DNA of 64,000 nt from Candidatus Skiveiella danica (GTDB lineage Bacteria; Pseudomonadota; Gammaproteobacteria; Burkholderiales; Burkholderiaceae_C): assembly GCA_016721925.1 (NCBI GenBank), contig JADKHE010000013.1, positions 620,001 to 684,000 of the forward strand, given 5' to 3'. Below, piece by piece: positions 28,689 to 38,188 of the stretch (position 1 is its first letter; each line of letters starts with the position of its first letter). Position numbers and translations under genes: made by a program. A model generated the notes under the pieces. The model saw only the letters and a program-made list of their open reading frames with translations. It searched no databases and was not told the DNA's origin.

Positions 28689-29192
28689 CTACTTGACGCG
28701 CTTGAGCATCGGCCGAGGACCCGATGGCGGCTTGGGGGGTTCTGGTCCATCGTGCGCATCGGCACCATCAGCGTCTGAATGCACGAGTTGAACCACATTG
28801 GTCTCACCGAGTTCCGCCGGTTTGTCAGACCCCTGTGCGTCCCCTGCGTTCGAATCGGCGTCAGTGGGCACCGACATCGGGAACGCCATCCCTTGGCCAT
28901 TTTCCCGCGCGTAGATGGCGATCACGTTGGCCACGGGAACAAGAATCTCGCGTGGGGTGCCCGCAAATCGGGCCTTGAACTCGATGAACTCATTGCCGAG
29001 CTTCAAGGAACTGGTTGCGTCAAAGCTGATGTTGAGCACAATTTCGCCGTTCTTCACGTATTCGCGTGGCACGCGAACGTTGTCGTCCACAAGCACCGCC
29101 ACATAGGGTGTGAAGCCGCTGTCTGTGCACCACTCGTAAAGCGCCCGAATCAGATAGGGGCGGGTGGAGGTCGAAGCCGGGGCGCTCATCAT
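28689..29192 (-). CDS. sspB: ClpXP protease specificity-enhancing factor SspB
   Basis: Adaptor that delivers ssrA-tagged peptides to ClpXP. It has 167 residues from the first of two adjacent ATGs (29192 or 29189). The globular substrate-binding domain fills about 1-115 (RPYLIRALYEWCTDSGFTPY, then ISFDATSSLKLGNE). A long acidic, flexible linker follows, and the tail PRPMLKRVK resembles the ClpX-binding tip of E. coli SspB. It follows sspA. Confidence 0.93.
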   Translation of the reverse strand: MMSAPASTSTRPYLIRALYEWCTDSGFTPYVAVLVDDNVRVPREYVKNGEIVLNISFDATSSLKLGNEFIEFKARFAGTPREILVPVANVIAIYARENGQGMAFPMSVPTDADSNAGDAQGSDKPAELGETNVVQLVHSDADGADAHDGPEPPKPPSGPRPMLKRVK

Positions 29193-29209
29193 CGGATTGC
29201 CTGGAGATG

Positions 29210-29821
29210 TTACTTGCGCATCACCTTTTCCGAGGGCGTCAACGCCTCGATATAGGCCGGTCGCGAAAAAATCCTCTCGGCATATTTCAGCAGCGGCGCA
29301 GCGTTCTTGCTGAGATCGATGCCGTAGTAGTCCAGCCTCCACAGCAGCGGGGCGATCGCAACATCCAGCATCGAGAATCCGTCGCCCAGCATGTACTTGT
29401 TCTTGAGAAAAACCGGAGCCAACTGCGTCAAGCGGTCGCGGATGTGTGCGCGGGCCTTTTCCAGCGCCTTGTCATTACCCTTGGTCGCGCGGTTTTCCAA
29501 TGCCGAAACATGGACGAAGAGTTCCTTCTCAAAGTTCAACAGAAACAGGCGAACGCGGACGCGGGCCACCGGATCGCCCGGCATCAGTTGTGGATGCGGG
29601 AAACGTTCATCGATGTATTCATTGATGATGTTGGATTCGTAGAGGATCAAGTCCCGCTCGACCAGGATCGGCACTTGCCCATACGGGTTCATCACACTGA
29701 TGTCTTCGGGTTTGTTGTAAAGATCGACATCGCGGATCTCGAAATCCATGCCTTTTTCAAACAACACGAAACGGCAACGATGGGAAAAAGGGCAGGTCGT
29801 ACCTGAATACAGCACCATCAT
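29210..29821 (-). CDS. sspA: Stringent starvation protein A
   Basis: RNA polymerase-associated protein with a glutathione S-transferase fold. It has 203 residues. The thioredoxin-like N-terminal domain (VLYSGTTCPFSHRCRFVLFEKG, then NPYGQVPILVERDLILYESNII) precedes an all-helical C-terminal domain. In E. coli it acts on acid and stationary-phase transcription; that role is inferred here. A good ribosome-binding site (AAGGAG) precedes it, and it lies after the petABC terminator. Confidence 0.94.
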   Translation of the reverse strand: MMVLYSGTTCPFSHRCRFVLFEKGMDFEIRDVDLYNKPEDISVMNPYGQVPILVERDLILYESNIINEYIDERFPHPQLMPGDPVARVRVRLFLLNFEKELFVHVSALENRATKGNDKALEKARAHIRDRLTQLAPVFLKNKYMLGDGFSMLDVAIAPLLWRLDYYGIDLSKNAAPLLKYAERIFSRPAYIEALTPSEKVMRK

Positions 29822-29840
29822 GTCGGAGTCTCCTTAAAAC

Positions 29841-29887
29841 CAAAAAGAGTGGAATGCCACCAGAAACCCATCTGGCACAAACCACTC
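29841..29887 (-). terminator. Intrinsic terminator of the petABC operon
   Basis: On the minus strand GAGTGG pairs with CCACTC, enclosing a second stem TGCCAGA/TTCTGG-GGCA, followed by TTTTT. It lies between petC and sspA and separates the cytochrome bc1 operon from sspAB. Confidence 0.8.
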
Positions 29888-29923
29888 CGGACATCCCGGG
29901 CAAGCCCCCCGAGATCTGTCGAA

Positions 29924-30691
29924 TTACTTGATGTCTTTCCAATACGCCGCGTTAAGGCGCCAGGTCAGGAAGGACAACAGACCCAGGAAAAGCAGCACCC
30001 AGACGCCCACCCGCACCCGGGTGTTCTGCGCGGGCTCACCCATCCATTGCAGGTAGTTCACCAGGTCACCGACCGCCTGATCGTACTGGAGGGGGGTCAT
30101 CGTCCCGGGGGTGATCTGCTCCCACTTCTTGAGTACCTTCACCACATGGCCGTGCTCTTCCTTCTCCTCGAAAACCGGTTGACGCTCACCCTGGAGTTCC
30201 CAGAGCACGTGGGGCATGGCGATATTGGGAAAAGCCAGGTTGTTCCATCCCGTCGTCTTGCTGTCGTCGCGGTAGAAGGTCCGCATGTACGTGTACAGGT
30301 AATCTGCGCCGCTGCCCCCCGAGCCCGCACGCGAACGCGCGATCAGGGTCAGGTCGGGCGGGTTTGCGCCAAACCACTCCTTGGCCTGCTTGGGGTCGAT
30401 CGCAGCCTTCATTGTTTCGCCCACTTTGTCGGTGGTGAACAAGAGGTTGTCCTTGATCTGCTTTTCCGTCAGGCCGATATCGGTCAGACGGTTGTACCGC
30501 ATGAAGGCGGCCGAGTGGCAGTTCAGGCAATAGTTGACGAAGATCTTCGCGCCGTTCTGGAGAGACGCCAGGTCCGTGGTCTTGCCCGGTGCCTTATCCC
30601 AGGCAATACCGCCACCAGAGGCGGCCTGCGCCCCGGTTGCCAGACCCAAGACCAGAATCAGCCCAAAAGCCAGTTTTTTGATGTTTTTCAT
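29924..30691 (-). CDS. petC: Cytochrome c1 of the bc1 complex
   Basis: Membrane-anchored c-type cytochrome passing electrons from the Rieske protein to soluble cytochrome c. It has 255 residues from MKNIKKLAFG. A signal peptide ends near AQA (residue 23), heme is bound at CLNCH (55-59), and a C-terminal membrane helix spans about 228-247. The axial methionine is probably in NIAMPHVLWEL. Last gene of petABC, 17 bases after petB. Confidence 0.95.
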   Translation of the reverse strand: MKNIKKLAFGLILVLGLATGAQAASGGGIAWDKAPGKTTDLASLQNGAKIFVNYCLNCHSAAFMRYNRLTDIGLTEKQIKDNLLFTTDKVGETMKAAIDPKQAKEWFGANPPDLTLIARSRAGSGGSGADYLYTYMRTFYRDDSKTTGWNNLAFPNIAMPHVLWELQGERQPVFEEKEEHGHVVKVLKKWEQITPGTMTPLQYDQAVGDLVNYLQWMGEPAQNTRVRVGVWVLLFLGLLSFLTWRLNAAYWKDIK

Positions 30692-30708
30692 GGTTGACGA
30701 CCTCAAGC

Positions 30709-32112
30709 TCAGTGCGCGGTAAATGTCACGCGATCAGGAACCGGTTTGGGCTCACCGATCGTGCTCCACCACGGCATCAGCAGGAAAAATCCAAAATAAA
30801 AGAGGGTTCCCAACTGCGCAACTCGACCACCAATCACCGAGGGTGGCAATATCCCCAGATAGCCCAGCACTACGAAATTCACGACAAAAATCGCCAGCAT
30901 CACTTTGTGCCAACTCGGCCGGTAACGGATCGACTTGACAGGACTGTTGTCCAGCCAAGGCAGGAAGAACAGAATGACGACCCCACCGCCCATCGCAACA
31001 ACACCCCAGAACTTCGCATCAATGGCCAGCATCATGGCCACAACAGCCGCCGCGCCCACCACGATCACGCCTTTCATCAACGCAGAAAGCTTGCCCTTGA
31101 TCACACCGAAGGCTGCTCCGGCCACGACGCAGGCGATGAACACGTACATCATCTCGCCCGTCACCGCTCTCAGCATGGAATAGAAAGGCGTGAAATACCA
31201 GACAGGCGCAATGTGCAGCGGCGTCTGGAACGGATCAGCTGGAATGAAGTTGTTGTACTCCAAGAAGTACCCCCCGACCTCTGGCGCGAAGAACACAATC
31301 GCAGAAAACACCATCAGAAACACACTGACCATGAAGATGTCATGGACGGAGTAGTACGGGTGAAACGGAATGCCATCCAGCGGAATGCCATCCGGGCCCT
31401 TGTTGGCCTTGATTTCAATACCATCAGGATTATTGGAACCCACATCGTGCAGTGCCAGCAGGTGCGCAACCACGAGACCGAGAAGCACCAGTGGAACCGC
31501 AATCACGTGGAAGCTGAAGAAGCGGTTCAACGTGGCATCGCCCACCACGAAATCACCGCGAATCAGAATGGCCAGGTCGGGGCCGATAAAGGGGATCGCG
31601 GAGAACAGGTTCACGATCACCTGAGCCCCCCAATATGACATCTGCCCCCAAGGCAGCAGATAGCCCATGAAGGCTTCGGCCATCAAAACCAGGAAGATCG
31701 CACAGCCAAACAGCCAGACCAGTTCCCGAGGCTTGCGGTAGCTGCCGTACATCAAGCCGCGGAACATGTGCAAGTAAACGACCAGGAAGAATGCCGACGC
31801 ACCCGTCGAATGCATGTATCGAATGAGCCATCCCCATGGCACGTCCCGCATGATGTACTCGACCGATGCGAAAGCAAGCGCTGCGTCCGGCTTGTAATGC
31901 ATTACGAGGAAGATGCCTGTGACGATCTGGATCACCAGAACCAGCATCGACAAGGCGCCAAAGACATACCAGACGTTGAAGTTTTTCGGAGCGTAATACT
32001 CCGACATGTGCTTTTTGTACTCGTAGAACGCCGTCGGGAAGCGGTTCTCGAACCAGTTGGTCAGTTTCTCGCCAGCGCTGGCGTTGGGGGAAATTTCCTT
32101 GAAATCAGCCAT
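30709..32112 (-). CDS. petB: Cytochrome b of the bc1 complex
   Basis: Quinol-oxidising core of complex III with two b hemes. It has 467 residues in one chain (not split into b6 and subunit IV), from MADFKEISPN. The N-terminal heme-binding helices (ending in paired His in helices B and D) and the Qo-site PDW-like/PEWY region (here FAPEVGG, and PADPFQTPLHIAPVWYF with conserved PVWYF) are present. It begins 11 bases after petA. Confidence 0.95.
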   Translation of the reverse strand: MADFKEISPNASAGEKLTNWFENRFPTAFYEYKKHMSEYYAPKNFNVWYVFGALSMLVLVIQIVTGIFLVMHYKPDAALAFASVEYIMRDVPWGWLIRYMHSTGASAFFLVVYLHMFRGLMYGSYRKPRELVWLFGCAIFLVLMAEAFMGYLLPWGQMSYWGAQVIVNLFSAIPFIGPDLAILIRGDFVVGDATLNRFFSFHVIAVPLVLLGLVVAHLLALHDVGSNNPDGIEIKANKGPDGIPLDGIPFHPYYSVHDIFMVSVFLMVFSAIVFFAPEVGGYFLEYNNFIPADPFQTPLHIAPVWYFTPFYSMLRAVTGEMMYVFIACVVAGAAFGVIKGKLSALMKGVIVVGAAAVVAMMLAIDAKFWGVVAMGGGVVILFFLPWLDNSPVKSIRYRPSWHKVMLAIFVVNFVVLGYLGILPPSVIGGRVAQLGTLFYFGFFLLMPWWSTIGEPKPVPDRVTFTAH

Positions 32113-32123
32113 AGTCGTTTTCC

Positions 32124-32720
32124 TCAAGCCTTCTTGTCTTCACCGATCAACAGCTTGCTGTCGGAAAGGAACATATAGGGCGGCACCTCAAGGTTGTCAG
32201 GAGCCGGCACGTTCTTGTAGACCCGCCCGGCCATGTCGAACGTCGATCCATGACAAGGGCAGAAGAACCCACCTTGCCAGTCGTTCGGCAACGACGGCTG
32301 TGGTCCCGGCGTGAACTTGTCAGAAGGGGAACAGCCCAGATGCGTGCAAATACCCACTGCGACAAAGATTTCGGGTTTGCGCGAGCGCCATCCGTTCTTG
32401 GCATAGTCCGGCGTCTCTCCGGGCTTGCGCAATGACAGGGGATCGGCGAGTTGCGGGTCAAGCTTGGGCAAAGCAGCCAGTTGCTCGGGCGTACGACGCA
32501 CGATCCACACCGGTTTTCCACGCCACTCCACGGTCAGTTTCTCGCCCGGCTTGAGGCCGGAAATATCTGCCTCTACTGCCGCGCCAGCCGCCTTGGCCCT
32601 TTCCGAAGGCATCATGCTGCTGACAAAGGGGACGGCGGCAGCAATACCGCCCGCGGCACCGGCGCAACCAGATGCAATCATCCAGGTCCGTTTGCTGTTG
32701 TCGACTGGGGTGTCACTCAT
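32124..32720 (-). CDS. petA: Rieske iron-sulfur subunit of the bc1 complex
   Basis: Carries the [2Fe-2S] cluster that takes electrons from ubiquinol to cytochrome c1. It has 198 residues from MSDTPVDNSKRTW. An N-terminal membrane anchor (about 13-36) and a twin-arginine-independent basic start (KRTW) precede the soluble domain. Cluster-binding boxes are CTHLGC (125-130) and CPCHGS (154-159). First gene of petABC. Confidence 0.95.
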   Translation of the reverse strand: MSDTPVDNSKRTWMIASGCAGAAGGIAAAVPFVSSMMPSERAKAAGAAVEADISGLKPGEKLTVEWRGKPVWIVRRTPEQLAALPKLDPQLADPLSLRKPGETPDYAKNGWRSRKPEIFVAVGICTHLGCSPSDKFTPGPQPSLPNDWQGGFFCPCHGSTFDMAGRVYKNVPAPDNLEVPPYMFLSDSKLLIGEDKKA

Positions 32721-32822
32721 GGGAATCCTCAAGAATGCGGTCTGTATCAGGGTCAACCCGAGATTGTAGCTGACGACTTTGGCCTCGGACCGATCAAGCG
32801 GTGCAGACAGCCAGACCTTGGC

Positions 32823-32850
32823 TTGACACCCTTGGTTTCTCGTGAATACT
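32823..32850 (+). promoter_or_regulatory. Predicted mscL promoter
   Basis: A perfect TTGACA (32823-32828), 16 bases, then AATACT (32845-32850). The start site near 32857 gives a leader of about 27 bases containing the ribosome-binding site GGCGGAG. Confidence 0.5.
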
Positions 32851-32883
32851 GTCCTATTTCAACCAAATGGCGGAGCTTGATCG

Positions 32884-33315
32884 ATGGGAATGATGTCTGA
32901 ATTCAAGGAATTTGCGGTCAAGGGCAACGTGATGGATCTGGCCGTCGGCGTGATCATCGGCGGCGCCTTTGGCAAGATCGTGGATTCGGTCGTTGCCGAC
33001 CTGATCATGCCCCTGGTGGGAGCCGTGTTCGGAAAGCTGGATTTCTCCAGCCTGTTTGTCGTCCTGGGCAACGTGCCGGCCGGAACGGCCACAAACCTGG
33101 ATGCGCTCAAGAAGGCGGGCGTGCCCGTCTTTGCCTACGGCAACTTCATCACGGTGGCAGTGAATTTCATCATCCTGGCGTTCATCATCTTCATGATGGT
33201 CAAGCAGATGAACCGCTTGCGCAAGGAAGCCCCGCCCGCTCCAGCGCCGGCACCTGCACCGACGCCGGAAGACGTGCTGCTCCTGCGCGAAATCCGCGAC
33301 AGCCTCAGAAAATGA
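32884..33315 (+). CDS. mscL: Large-conductance mechanosensitive channel
   Basis: Emergency valve in the inner membrane that opens under hypo-osmotic shock. It has 143 residues (ATG at 32884; a second at 32893 gives [11 protein letters not shown], the usual start). The pore helix TM1 contains [18 protein letters not shown], and TM2 is around 90-112. [10 protein letters not shown] linker precedes the C-terminal helical bundle ([13 protein letters not shown]). It has its own promoter. Confidence 0.96.
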   Translation: MGMMSEFKEFAVKGNVMDLAVGVIIGGAFGKIVDSVVADLIMPLVGAVFGKLDFSSLFVVLGNVPAGTATNLDALKKAGVPVFAYGNFITVAVNFIILAFIIFMMVKQMNRLRKEAPPAPAPAPAPTPEDVLLLREIRDSLRK

Positions 33316-33321
33316 AGCCGC

Positions 33322-33344
33322 GCCGGGTGGGCCCTCCGCCCGGC
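33322..33344. terminator. Hairpin between convergent mscL and pdxA
   Basis: GCCGGGTGG pairs with CCGCCCGGC around a short loop, 7 bases after the mscL stop. No U run follows on either strand, so termination is uncertain. Confidence 0.35.
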
Positions 33345-33360
33345 TGTTGAAAAGCGAGAC

Positions 33361-34416
33361 TCACGGCGCGAGAACCCGAGCGAATCGGATTGCTTCGATC
33401 AGGCTGGACGCGTCAGCCTGCCCGGTACCAGCGATGTCGAACGCCGTGCCGTGGTCGGGGCTCGTGCGACGTATTGGCAGGCCCAACGTGACATTGACGC
33501 CCTTGTCAACGCCGAGATACTTGACCGGAATCAGCCCCTGGTCGTGGTACATCGCAATCACCACATCGAATTCCCCCGGTTCGCCTGCAGCTGCCCGTGC
33601 CCGCATGAAGACGGTATCCGGTGCGAAAGGGCCTCTGACATCCATGCCGGCCCTTCGCGCCGTTTCGATCGTCGGCGCAATGGTGTCGATTTCTTCCCGC
33701 CCAAAAAGGCCGCCTTCCCCGGCATGTGGATTCAGGCCCGCCACGCCAATGCGGGGGGCGCGTTGTAGCAAGGCCCCAACGGATTCGTGCGTAATGCGCA
33801 AAGTCTCCAGCAGATTTTCAGGGGTCACGGCGTCAATCGCGTCGCGCAAGGCGACATGGATGCTCAAGAGGACCGTGCGCAACTCGTCATTGGCCAGCAT
33901 CATGCGAACCGGTACTTCCGAAACGGACTTGCCGAGAAAGGCAGCCGCCTGCGCCTGCAGCAATTCGGTGTGCCCCGGGTAGGAGATGCCAGCCGCGGCC
34001 AGCGCTTCCTTGTGCAGGGGCGCCGTCACGATTGCGCCGATCTCCTTGCGAAGAGCCGCCTGTGCGGCCCATACCACGCAGTCGGCAGCCGCCTGACCCG
34101 CCTCGGCGCTCACCCGGCCAACAGCGACCGGCCCCAGGCGCTGCGGCGTCTGGAGCACCGGAATGCAGCGCGGCGGCGTCGCATAGGCCTCCTGCGGTGC
34201 GTCGATCCCGGCCACCGGGATGAGCGGCCTTCCCGGCCCGCTCACGACCGCACTGGCGCGGCGCAGGGTTGCCATATCGCCGACAACAAAACAGCCTGCG
34301 GTGACCGCTGGATCGTCACGAAACGCCTTGGCGATGATTTCGGGGCCGATTCCGGCCGGATCACCCATGGTGATCGCGATCGGCAGCTGGCTTGGGCGCG
34401 CTGGAATCACGGGCAT
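33361..34416 (-). CDS. pdxA: 4-hydroxythreonine-4-phosphate dehydrogenase
   Basis: Oxidises 4-phosphohydroxy-L-threonine in the DXP-dependent route to pyridoxal phosphate. It has 351 residues. MGDPAGIGPEIIAKA near the N terminus, APLHKEAL and AMYHDQGLIPVKYLG are conserved PdxA motifs, including metal-binding histidines. It follows the Nif3-like gene by 3 bases. Confidence 0.93.
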   Translation of the reverse strand: MPVIPARPSQLPIAITMGDPAGIGPEIIAKAFRDDPAVTAGCFVVGDMATLRRASAVVSGPGRPLIPVAGIDAPQEAYATPPRCIPVLQTPQRLGPVAVGRVSAEAGQAAADCVVWAAQAALRKEIGAIVTAPLHKEALAAAGISYPGHTELLQAQAAAFLGKSVSEVPVRMMLANDELRTVLLSIHVALRDAIDAVTPENLLETLRITHESVGALLQRAPRIGVAGLNPHAGEGGLFGREEIDTIAPTIETARRAGMDVRGPFAPDTVFMRARAAAGEPGEFDVVIAMYHDQGLIPVKYLGVDKGVNVTLGLPIRRTSPDHGTAFDIAGTGQADASSLIEAIRFARVLAP

Positions 34417-34419
34417 GGC

Positions 34420-35214
34420 TCAGGCCGGATTGGCAATCTCGATGAATTCGTGCACAAGCCCGAGCTGCTCCGCAACATGTGAAGCCACGGCGGGCGCACC
34501 GAAACACTCGGTGGCATGGTGTCCGCAGGCAAAGAAGCTCACGCCGCATTCCCTCGCCAGATGGGCCTGCGGCTCCGAGATCTCCCCGGTGATGAAGGCC
34601 TGCGCACCGGCCGCAATGGCCGCTTCGAAATAGCCTTGCGCACCGCCGCTGCACCAAGCGATCGTGCGAATGGGCTCCTGCGAACCCACCACACTGACCA
34701 CTGGCCGCCCCAACCTCAGCTCAAGATGGCGTGTCGTCTCCCCAGCGGTGAGGTACGGCTGCCCGTCAGCCCAGCCCCCCACAAAACCCAGCTCCTGTTC
34801 GCCGAAACGGGCATCGGCCCTGAGGCCCAGCACCCGGCCAAGCTGCGCATTGTTGCCCCATTCGGGGTGCGCAGCCAGCGGAAGATGGTAGGCAAAGAGG
34901 TTGACATCGTGCGCCAGCAACAGGGCCAGGCGCTGCTTCATCCAGCCGGTCACGCGGCCATCCTGGCCACGCCAGAACAGGCCATGGTGCACAAAGAGCG
35001 CATCCGCCTGGGCAGCTATCGCCGCTTCGATCAGCGCCCGGCTCGCCGTCACCCCGGAGACGATCTTGCGGATGCCCTGCCGCCCCTCGACCTGCAGGCC
35101 GTTCGGTCCGTAATCCTTGAATCGCTCGGGCTGCAGCACGGCATCGAACGCCTGGAGCACCGCGCCACGCTCGACAACTGCAAGGGGCGATGCCGGGGAA
35201 AGTCCTGGAGTCAT
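34420..35214 (-). CDS. Nif3-like dinuclear metal center protein
   Basis: A 264-residue member of the Nif3/YbgI family (GTP cyclohydrolase I type 2-like), function not established. The start MTPGLSPASPLAV is chosen over 22 further open codons. Conserved metal ligands are visible in LFVHHGLFW, NLFAYHLPLAAHP and near the end in SFFACGHHATECFG. It is divergent from a DegS/DegQ-like protease gene and coupled to pdxA. Confidence 0.85.
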   Translation of the reverse strand: MTPGLSPASPLAVVERGAVLQAFDAVLQPERFKDYGPNGLQVEGRQGIRKIVSGVTASRALIEAAIAAQADALFVHHGLFWRGQDGRVTGWMKQRLALLLAHDVNLFAYHLPLAAHPEWGNNAQLGRVLGLRADARFGEQELGFVGGWADGQPYLTAGETTRHLELRLGRPVVSVVGSQEPIRTIAWCSGGAQGYFEAAIAAGAQAFITGEISEPQAHLARECGVSFFACGHHATECFGAPAVASHVAEQLGLVHEFIEIANPA

Positions 35215-35281
35215 CCGGTCATTGTCCCTGAATTCCGGCCGGTTGACGGCGCGCGCGACCGCCGGCTGCTGCCGGCCCACC

Positions 35282-35287
35282 TACAAT
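35282..35287 (+). promoter_or_regulatory. Candidate -10 element upstream of the DegS/DegQ-like gene
   Basis: TACAAT on the plus strand, 40 bases before the ATG at 35327. No acceptable -35 lies 16-18 bases upstream. A GCCGGC-TGCT-GCCGGC inverted repeat (about 35259-35274) overlaps that position. Confidence 0.3.
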
Positions 35288-35326
35288 TTGGCCACCGCCT
35301 GACCGGGCGAATCCCGGCTTCACCGC

Positions 35327-36469
35327 ATGAAACGACTCTGGCTGCTGTTCTCTCAATCCGTCACGGTGCTGCTGGCCGCGTATTTTGTCGTCGGTGTCAT
35401 GAAGCCGGAATGGCTGAACAAGCGGCCCACGCTGAGCGGCGCCGTGTCCGTCATCGAGGCACCGTCGGGCGGATCGGGCACAGTGGCCGCCGGCAGCTTC
35501 AGCCCTGCGGCCAAGCGCGCGTCACCCGCCGTGGTCAGCATCAACACCAGCAAGGCGGCCGAAAGGCACCCGCGCAGCGGTGATCCTTGGTTCCGCTTCT
35601 TTTTCGGCGACCAGGGCAACCAGCCCCAGGAGGGCTTGGGCAGTGGCGTCATCGTCAGTCCCTCCGGCTACATCCTCACCAACAATCACGTTGTGGAAGG
35701 CGCAGACGAGATCGAGGTGATCCTCAACGACAGCCGCCGGACCAAGGCCAAGGTCATTGGCACCGACCCGGACACGGACCTGGCCATCCTCAAGATCGAA
35801 CTCGACAAGCTGCCCGTGATCGTGCTGGGCAACTCCGATGCCCTGGCCGTGGGCGACCATGTGCTGGCCATTGGCAACCCGTTCGGTGTCGGTCAGACTG
35901 TGACGGGTGGCATCGTCAGTGCCCTGGGGCGCAACCAGCTAGGGATCAACACGTTCGAAAACTTCATCCAGACCGATGCCGCGATCAACCCCGGCAACTC
36001 TGGCGGGGCATTGGTCGATGTCAACGGACATCTCATGGGCATCAACACCGCCATCTATTCACGCTCGGGCGGCAGCATGGGCATCGGTTTTGCGGTCCCG
36101 GTGTCCACCGCGAAGATGGTGCTGGACAGCATCGTGCGCGACGGCCAGGTCTCCCGGGGCTGGATCGGCGTCGAGCCCAACGACCTCTCACCCGAGCTGG
36201 CTGAAACCTTCGGCGTGAAGGCCGCGTCCGGGGTCATCATCACCGGCGTGCTCCAGAACGGTCCGGCTGCGCAGGCAGGCATCCGCCCGGGCGACGTGAT
36301 CACCGCCGTTGCCGGCAAGACCCTCGCGTCGGTCAGCGAACTGCTGTCGCATGTGGCGGCACTCAAACCGGGGGTACCGGCGCGCTTCAGCCTGCTGCGT
36401 CGTGAGGAAAAAGTGGAAATTGACGTGACACCGGGCCTGCGACCGCGGCCACGCCAAGCAGCCCGGTAG
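35327..36469 (+). CDS. Trypsin-like periplasmic serine protease, DegS/DegQ family
   Basis: Envelope protease with one PDZ domain, 380 residues. A single N-terminal hydrophobic helix (about 8-26) suggests a DegS-like membrane anchor. The catalytic triad is His121 (TNNHVVEG), Asp151 (DPDTDLAI) and Ser225 (NPGNSGGAL). One PDZ domain covers about 275-365. DegS proteins cleave the anti-sigma factor RseA, but the substrate here is unknown; symbols such as degQ or degS would be a guess. Confidence 0.88.
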   Translation: MKRLWLLFSQSVTVLLAAYFVVGVMKPEWLNKRPTLSGAVSVIEAPSGGSGTVAAGSFSPAAKRASPAVVSINTSKAAERHPRSGDPWFRFFFGDQGNQPQEGLGSGVIVSPSGYILTNNHVVEGADEIEVILNDSRRTKAKVIGTDPDTDLAILKIELDKLPVIVLGNSDALAVGDHVLAIGNPFGVGQTVTGGIVSALGRNQLGINTFENFIQTDAAINPGNSGGALVDVNGHLMGINTAIYSRSGGSMGIGFAVPVSTAKMVLDSIVRDGQVSRGWIGVEPNDLSPELAETFGVKAASGVIITGVLQNGPAAQAGIRPGDVITAVAGKTLASVSELLSHVAALKPGVPARFSLLRREEKVEIDVTPGLRPRPRQAAR

Positions 36470-36486
36470 TCAGTTACTCTGTTTTT

Positions 36487-36524
36487 GATAGCTGCTGGCG
36501 ACCATTCGACGCTGGGAATCGGCC
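36487..36524 (+). repeat. Dispersed intergenic repeat, copy 6
   Basis: Between convergent DegS-like and tatC genes. GATAGC-N8-ACCATTCGACGCTGGGAA-TCGGCC. The core forms an imperfect palindrome (CCATTC against GAATCGG). The upstream GCTAC arm is degenerate. Confidence 0.8.
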
Positions 36525-36545
36525 AAAATGAACCAGAAGACAGGT

Positions 36546-37340
36546 TCAGGAGGGCTCAGCCCCTGCCTCGGCGTCCGGAGCCTGGGTGTGCTTGATGAAG
36601 ATCCGGGCCGCCCAGATGCCCAGCTCGTATAACAGGCACATGGGAATCGCCAGCGCGAGCTGCGACACCACGTCCGGCGGGGTCACGATGGCTGCGATGA
36701 TGAACGCAAGCACCACGAAGTAGCCCCGAAAATCCTTGAGCTTCTGAATGCTGACCACCCCCAGGCGCGCCAGCACGACCACCGCAATGGGCACCTCGAA
36801 GGCCAGCCCGAAGGCAAAGAACATGGTCAGCACGAACGTCAGGTAGGCCTCGATATCCGGCGCGGCCGTGATGCTCTTGGGCGCGAAGCCCTGGATGAAC
36901 TTGAACACCTGGCCAAATACAAAGAAATAGCAGAACGCCACGCCAATGAAGAACAGCACCGTGCTGGAAACCACCAGCGGCAAGACGAGTTTTTTCTCGT
37001 GTGTATACAGGCCCGGCGCCACAAAGGCCCAGAGCTGGTACAGCACGACCGGCAAGGCGATCAGGAAGGCCGCCATCAGCAGGATCTTCAACGGCACCAT
37101 GAACGGCGAGATCACCGAGGTCGCAATCAGCGTGGCCCCTGTGGGCAGGGTCGCGATCAACGGAGCCGCCAGCAGGTCGTAAAGCCGGCCAGGCCCCGGA
37201 TACAAGCCCAGCGCGATGGCCGCCACGGCGATCGCGAGCAGCATGCGGATCAGCCGGTCGCGCAATTCAACGAGGTGCGCCACGAACGGCTGTTCGGTGC
37301 CGGCGAGTTCGTCTTCTGCTTTGTTCTGGGGATCGGACAT
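36546..37340 (-). CDS. tatC: Sec-independent protein translocase TatC
   Basis: Receptor for twin-arginine signal peptides. It has 264 residues with six membrane spans. Conserved PFVAHLVELRDRLIR near the N terminus and the periplasmic-loop PGLYTHEKK region are present. The tatA-tatB-tatC order runs on the minus strand at the end of the histidine cluster, as in other Burkholderiales. Confidence 0.95.
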   Translation of the reverse strand: MSDPQNKAEDELAGTEQPFVAHLVELRDRLIRMLLAIAVAAIALGLYPGPGRLYDLLAAPLIATLPTGATLIATSVISPFMVPLKILLMAAFLIALPVVLYQLWAFVAPGLYTHEKKLVLPLVVSSTVLFFIGVAFCYFFVFGQVFKFIQGFAPKSITAAPDIEAYLTFVLTMFFAFGLAFEVPIAVVVLARLGVVSIQKLKDFRGYFVVLAFIIAAIVTPPDVVSQLALAIPMCLLYELGIWAARIFIKHTQAPDAEAGAEPS

Positions 37341-37388
37341 GGTGAATAAGGCAAGCCAGACCAGAGGGTCGGGCGCAGCCGAAGACGG

Positions 37389-37856
37389 CTAGTTGAATTT
37401 CTGCGGACGGTAACGCGCCACGCGCGCAGCCCCTGACAGGGCCCGGGTCCGGACGCCGTTGCGTGCCTTGTACCACTGAGGCGTCGCGCCCTGCTTGAGC
37501 CGCCACTTCTTGCGGGGATGCTTGTACTCGGGTGGCGGCGGTTCCCAGGCCGTACCCGGGCTGTCCGAGCTCAGCCCGGCCGTGGTCTCCGACCACTGTT
37601 TCTCGAAATCGGCAGTGCCGGTCTGGATGGTCTGCTCGACGTCGCGCGCCGCACTTTCCACCGTTTCCTTCATCTTCTTGAGTTCGTCCAGTTCCATCGA
37701 CCGGTTGACCTCGGCCTTGACATCCGACACGTAGCGTTGCGCCTTGCCCAGCAGGGTGCCGACGGTGCGGGCCACGCGCGGCAATTTCTCCGGCCCGATG
37801 ACGATCAGCGCCACCGCGCCAATCAGCGCGATCTTCGAAATGCCGAGGTCGATCAC
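37389..37856 (-). CDS. tatB: Twin-arginine translocase subunit TatB
   Basis: Forms the substrate-binding complex with TatC. It has 155 residues from a GTG start. One membrane helix at the N terminus ([21 protein letters not shown]) with the conserved GPEKLP hinge, then an amphipathic helix and a charged tail. The tail ends in a basic, proline-rich segment (residues about 115-155). Confidence 0.93.
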   Translation of the reverse strand: MIDLGISKIALIGAVALIVIGPEKLPRVARTVGTLLGKAQRYVSDVKAEVNRSMELDELKKMKETVESAARDVEQTIQTGTADFEKQWSETTAGLSSDSPGTAWEPPPPEYKHPRKKWRLKQGATPQWYKARNGVRTRALSGAARVARYRPQKFN

Positions 37857-37881
37857 GGGTGTCGGGACTGCAACGAACGGA

Positions 37882-38121
37882 TCAGGACTTGGTCTTGGCT
37901 TCGACGTCGATGGTGGTCTTTTCGGCGCTGGCCGCGTTGCTCACCTGCCCGGCCGGCGGGGCGGGCTTCTCTTCGGGGGCCGATCCGTCCTTCATTCCGT
38001 CCTTGAAACCCTTGACGGCGCCGCCCAGATCCGAACCCATGTTCTTGAGCTTCTTGGTGCCGAACACCATCACCACGATCAGCAGAACGATCAGCCAGTG
38101 CCAAATGGAAAATGAACCCAT
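37882..38121 (-). CDS. tatA: Twin-arginine translocase subunit TatA
   Basis: Oligomeric pore-forming subunit of the Tat system. It has 79 residues: N-terminal helix [21 protein letters not shown] with the FGTKKL hinge, an amphipathic helix ([15 protein letters not shown]), and a charged tail. It is followed by tatB after 25 bases. Confidence 0.95.
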   Translation of the reverse strand: MGSFSIWHWLIVLLIVVMVFGTKKLKNMGSDLGGAVKGFKDGMKDGSAPEEKPAPPAGQVSNAASAEKTTIDVEAKTKS

Positions 38122-38188
38122 GGATAACTCCTAACGAATATGCGGGATTCTAGTCTGGCACCGGGTGCCAGCGGCACCACGGGCCAAT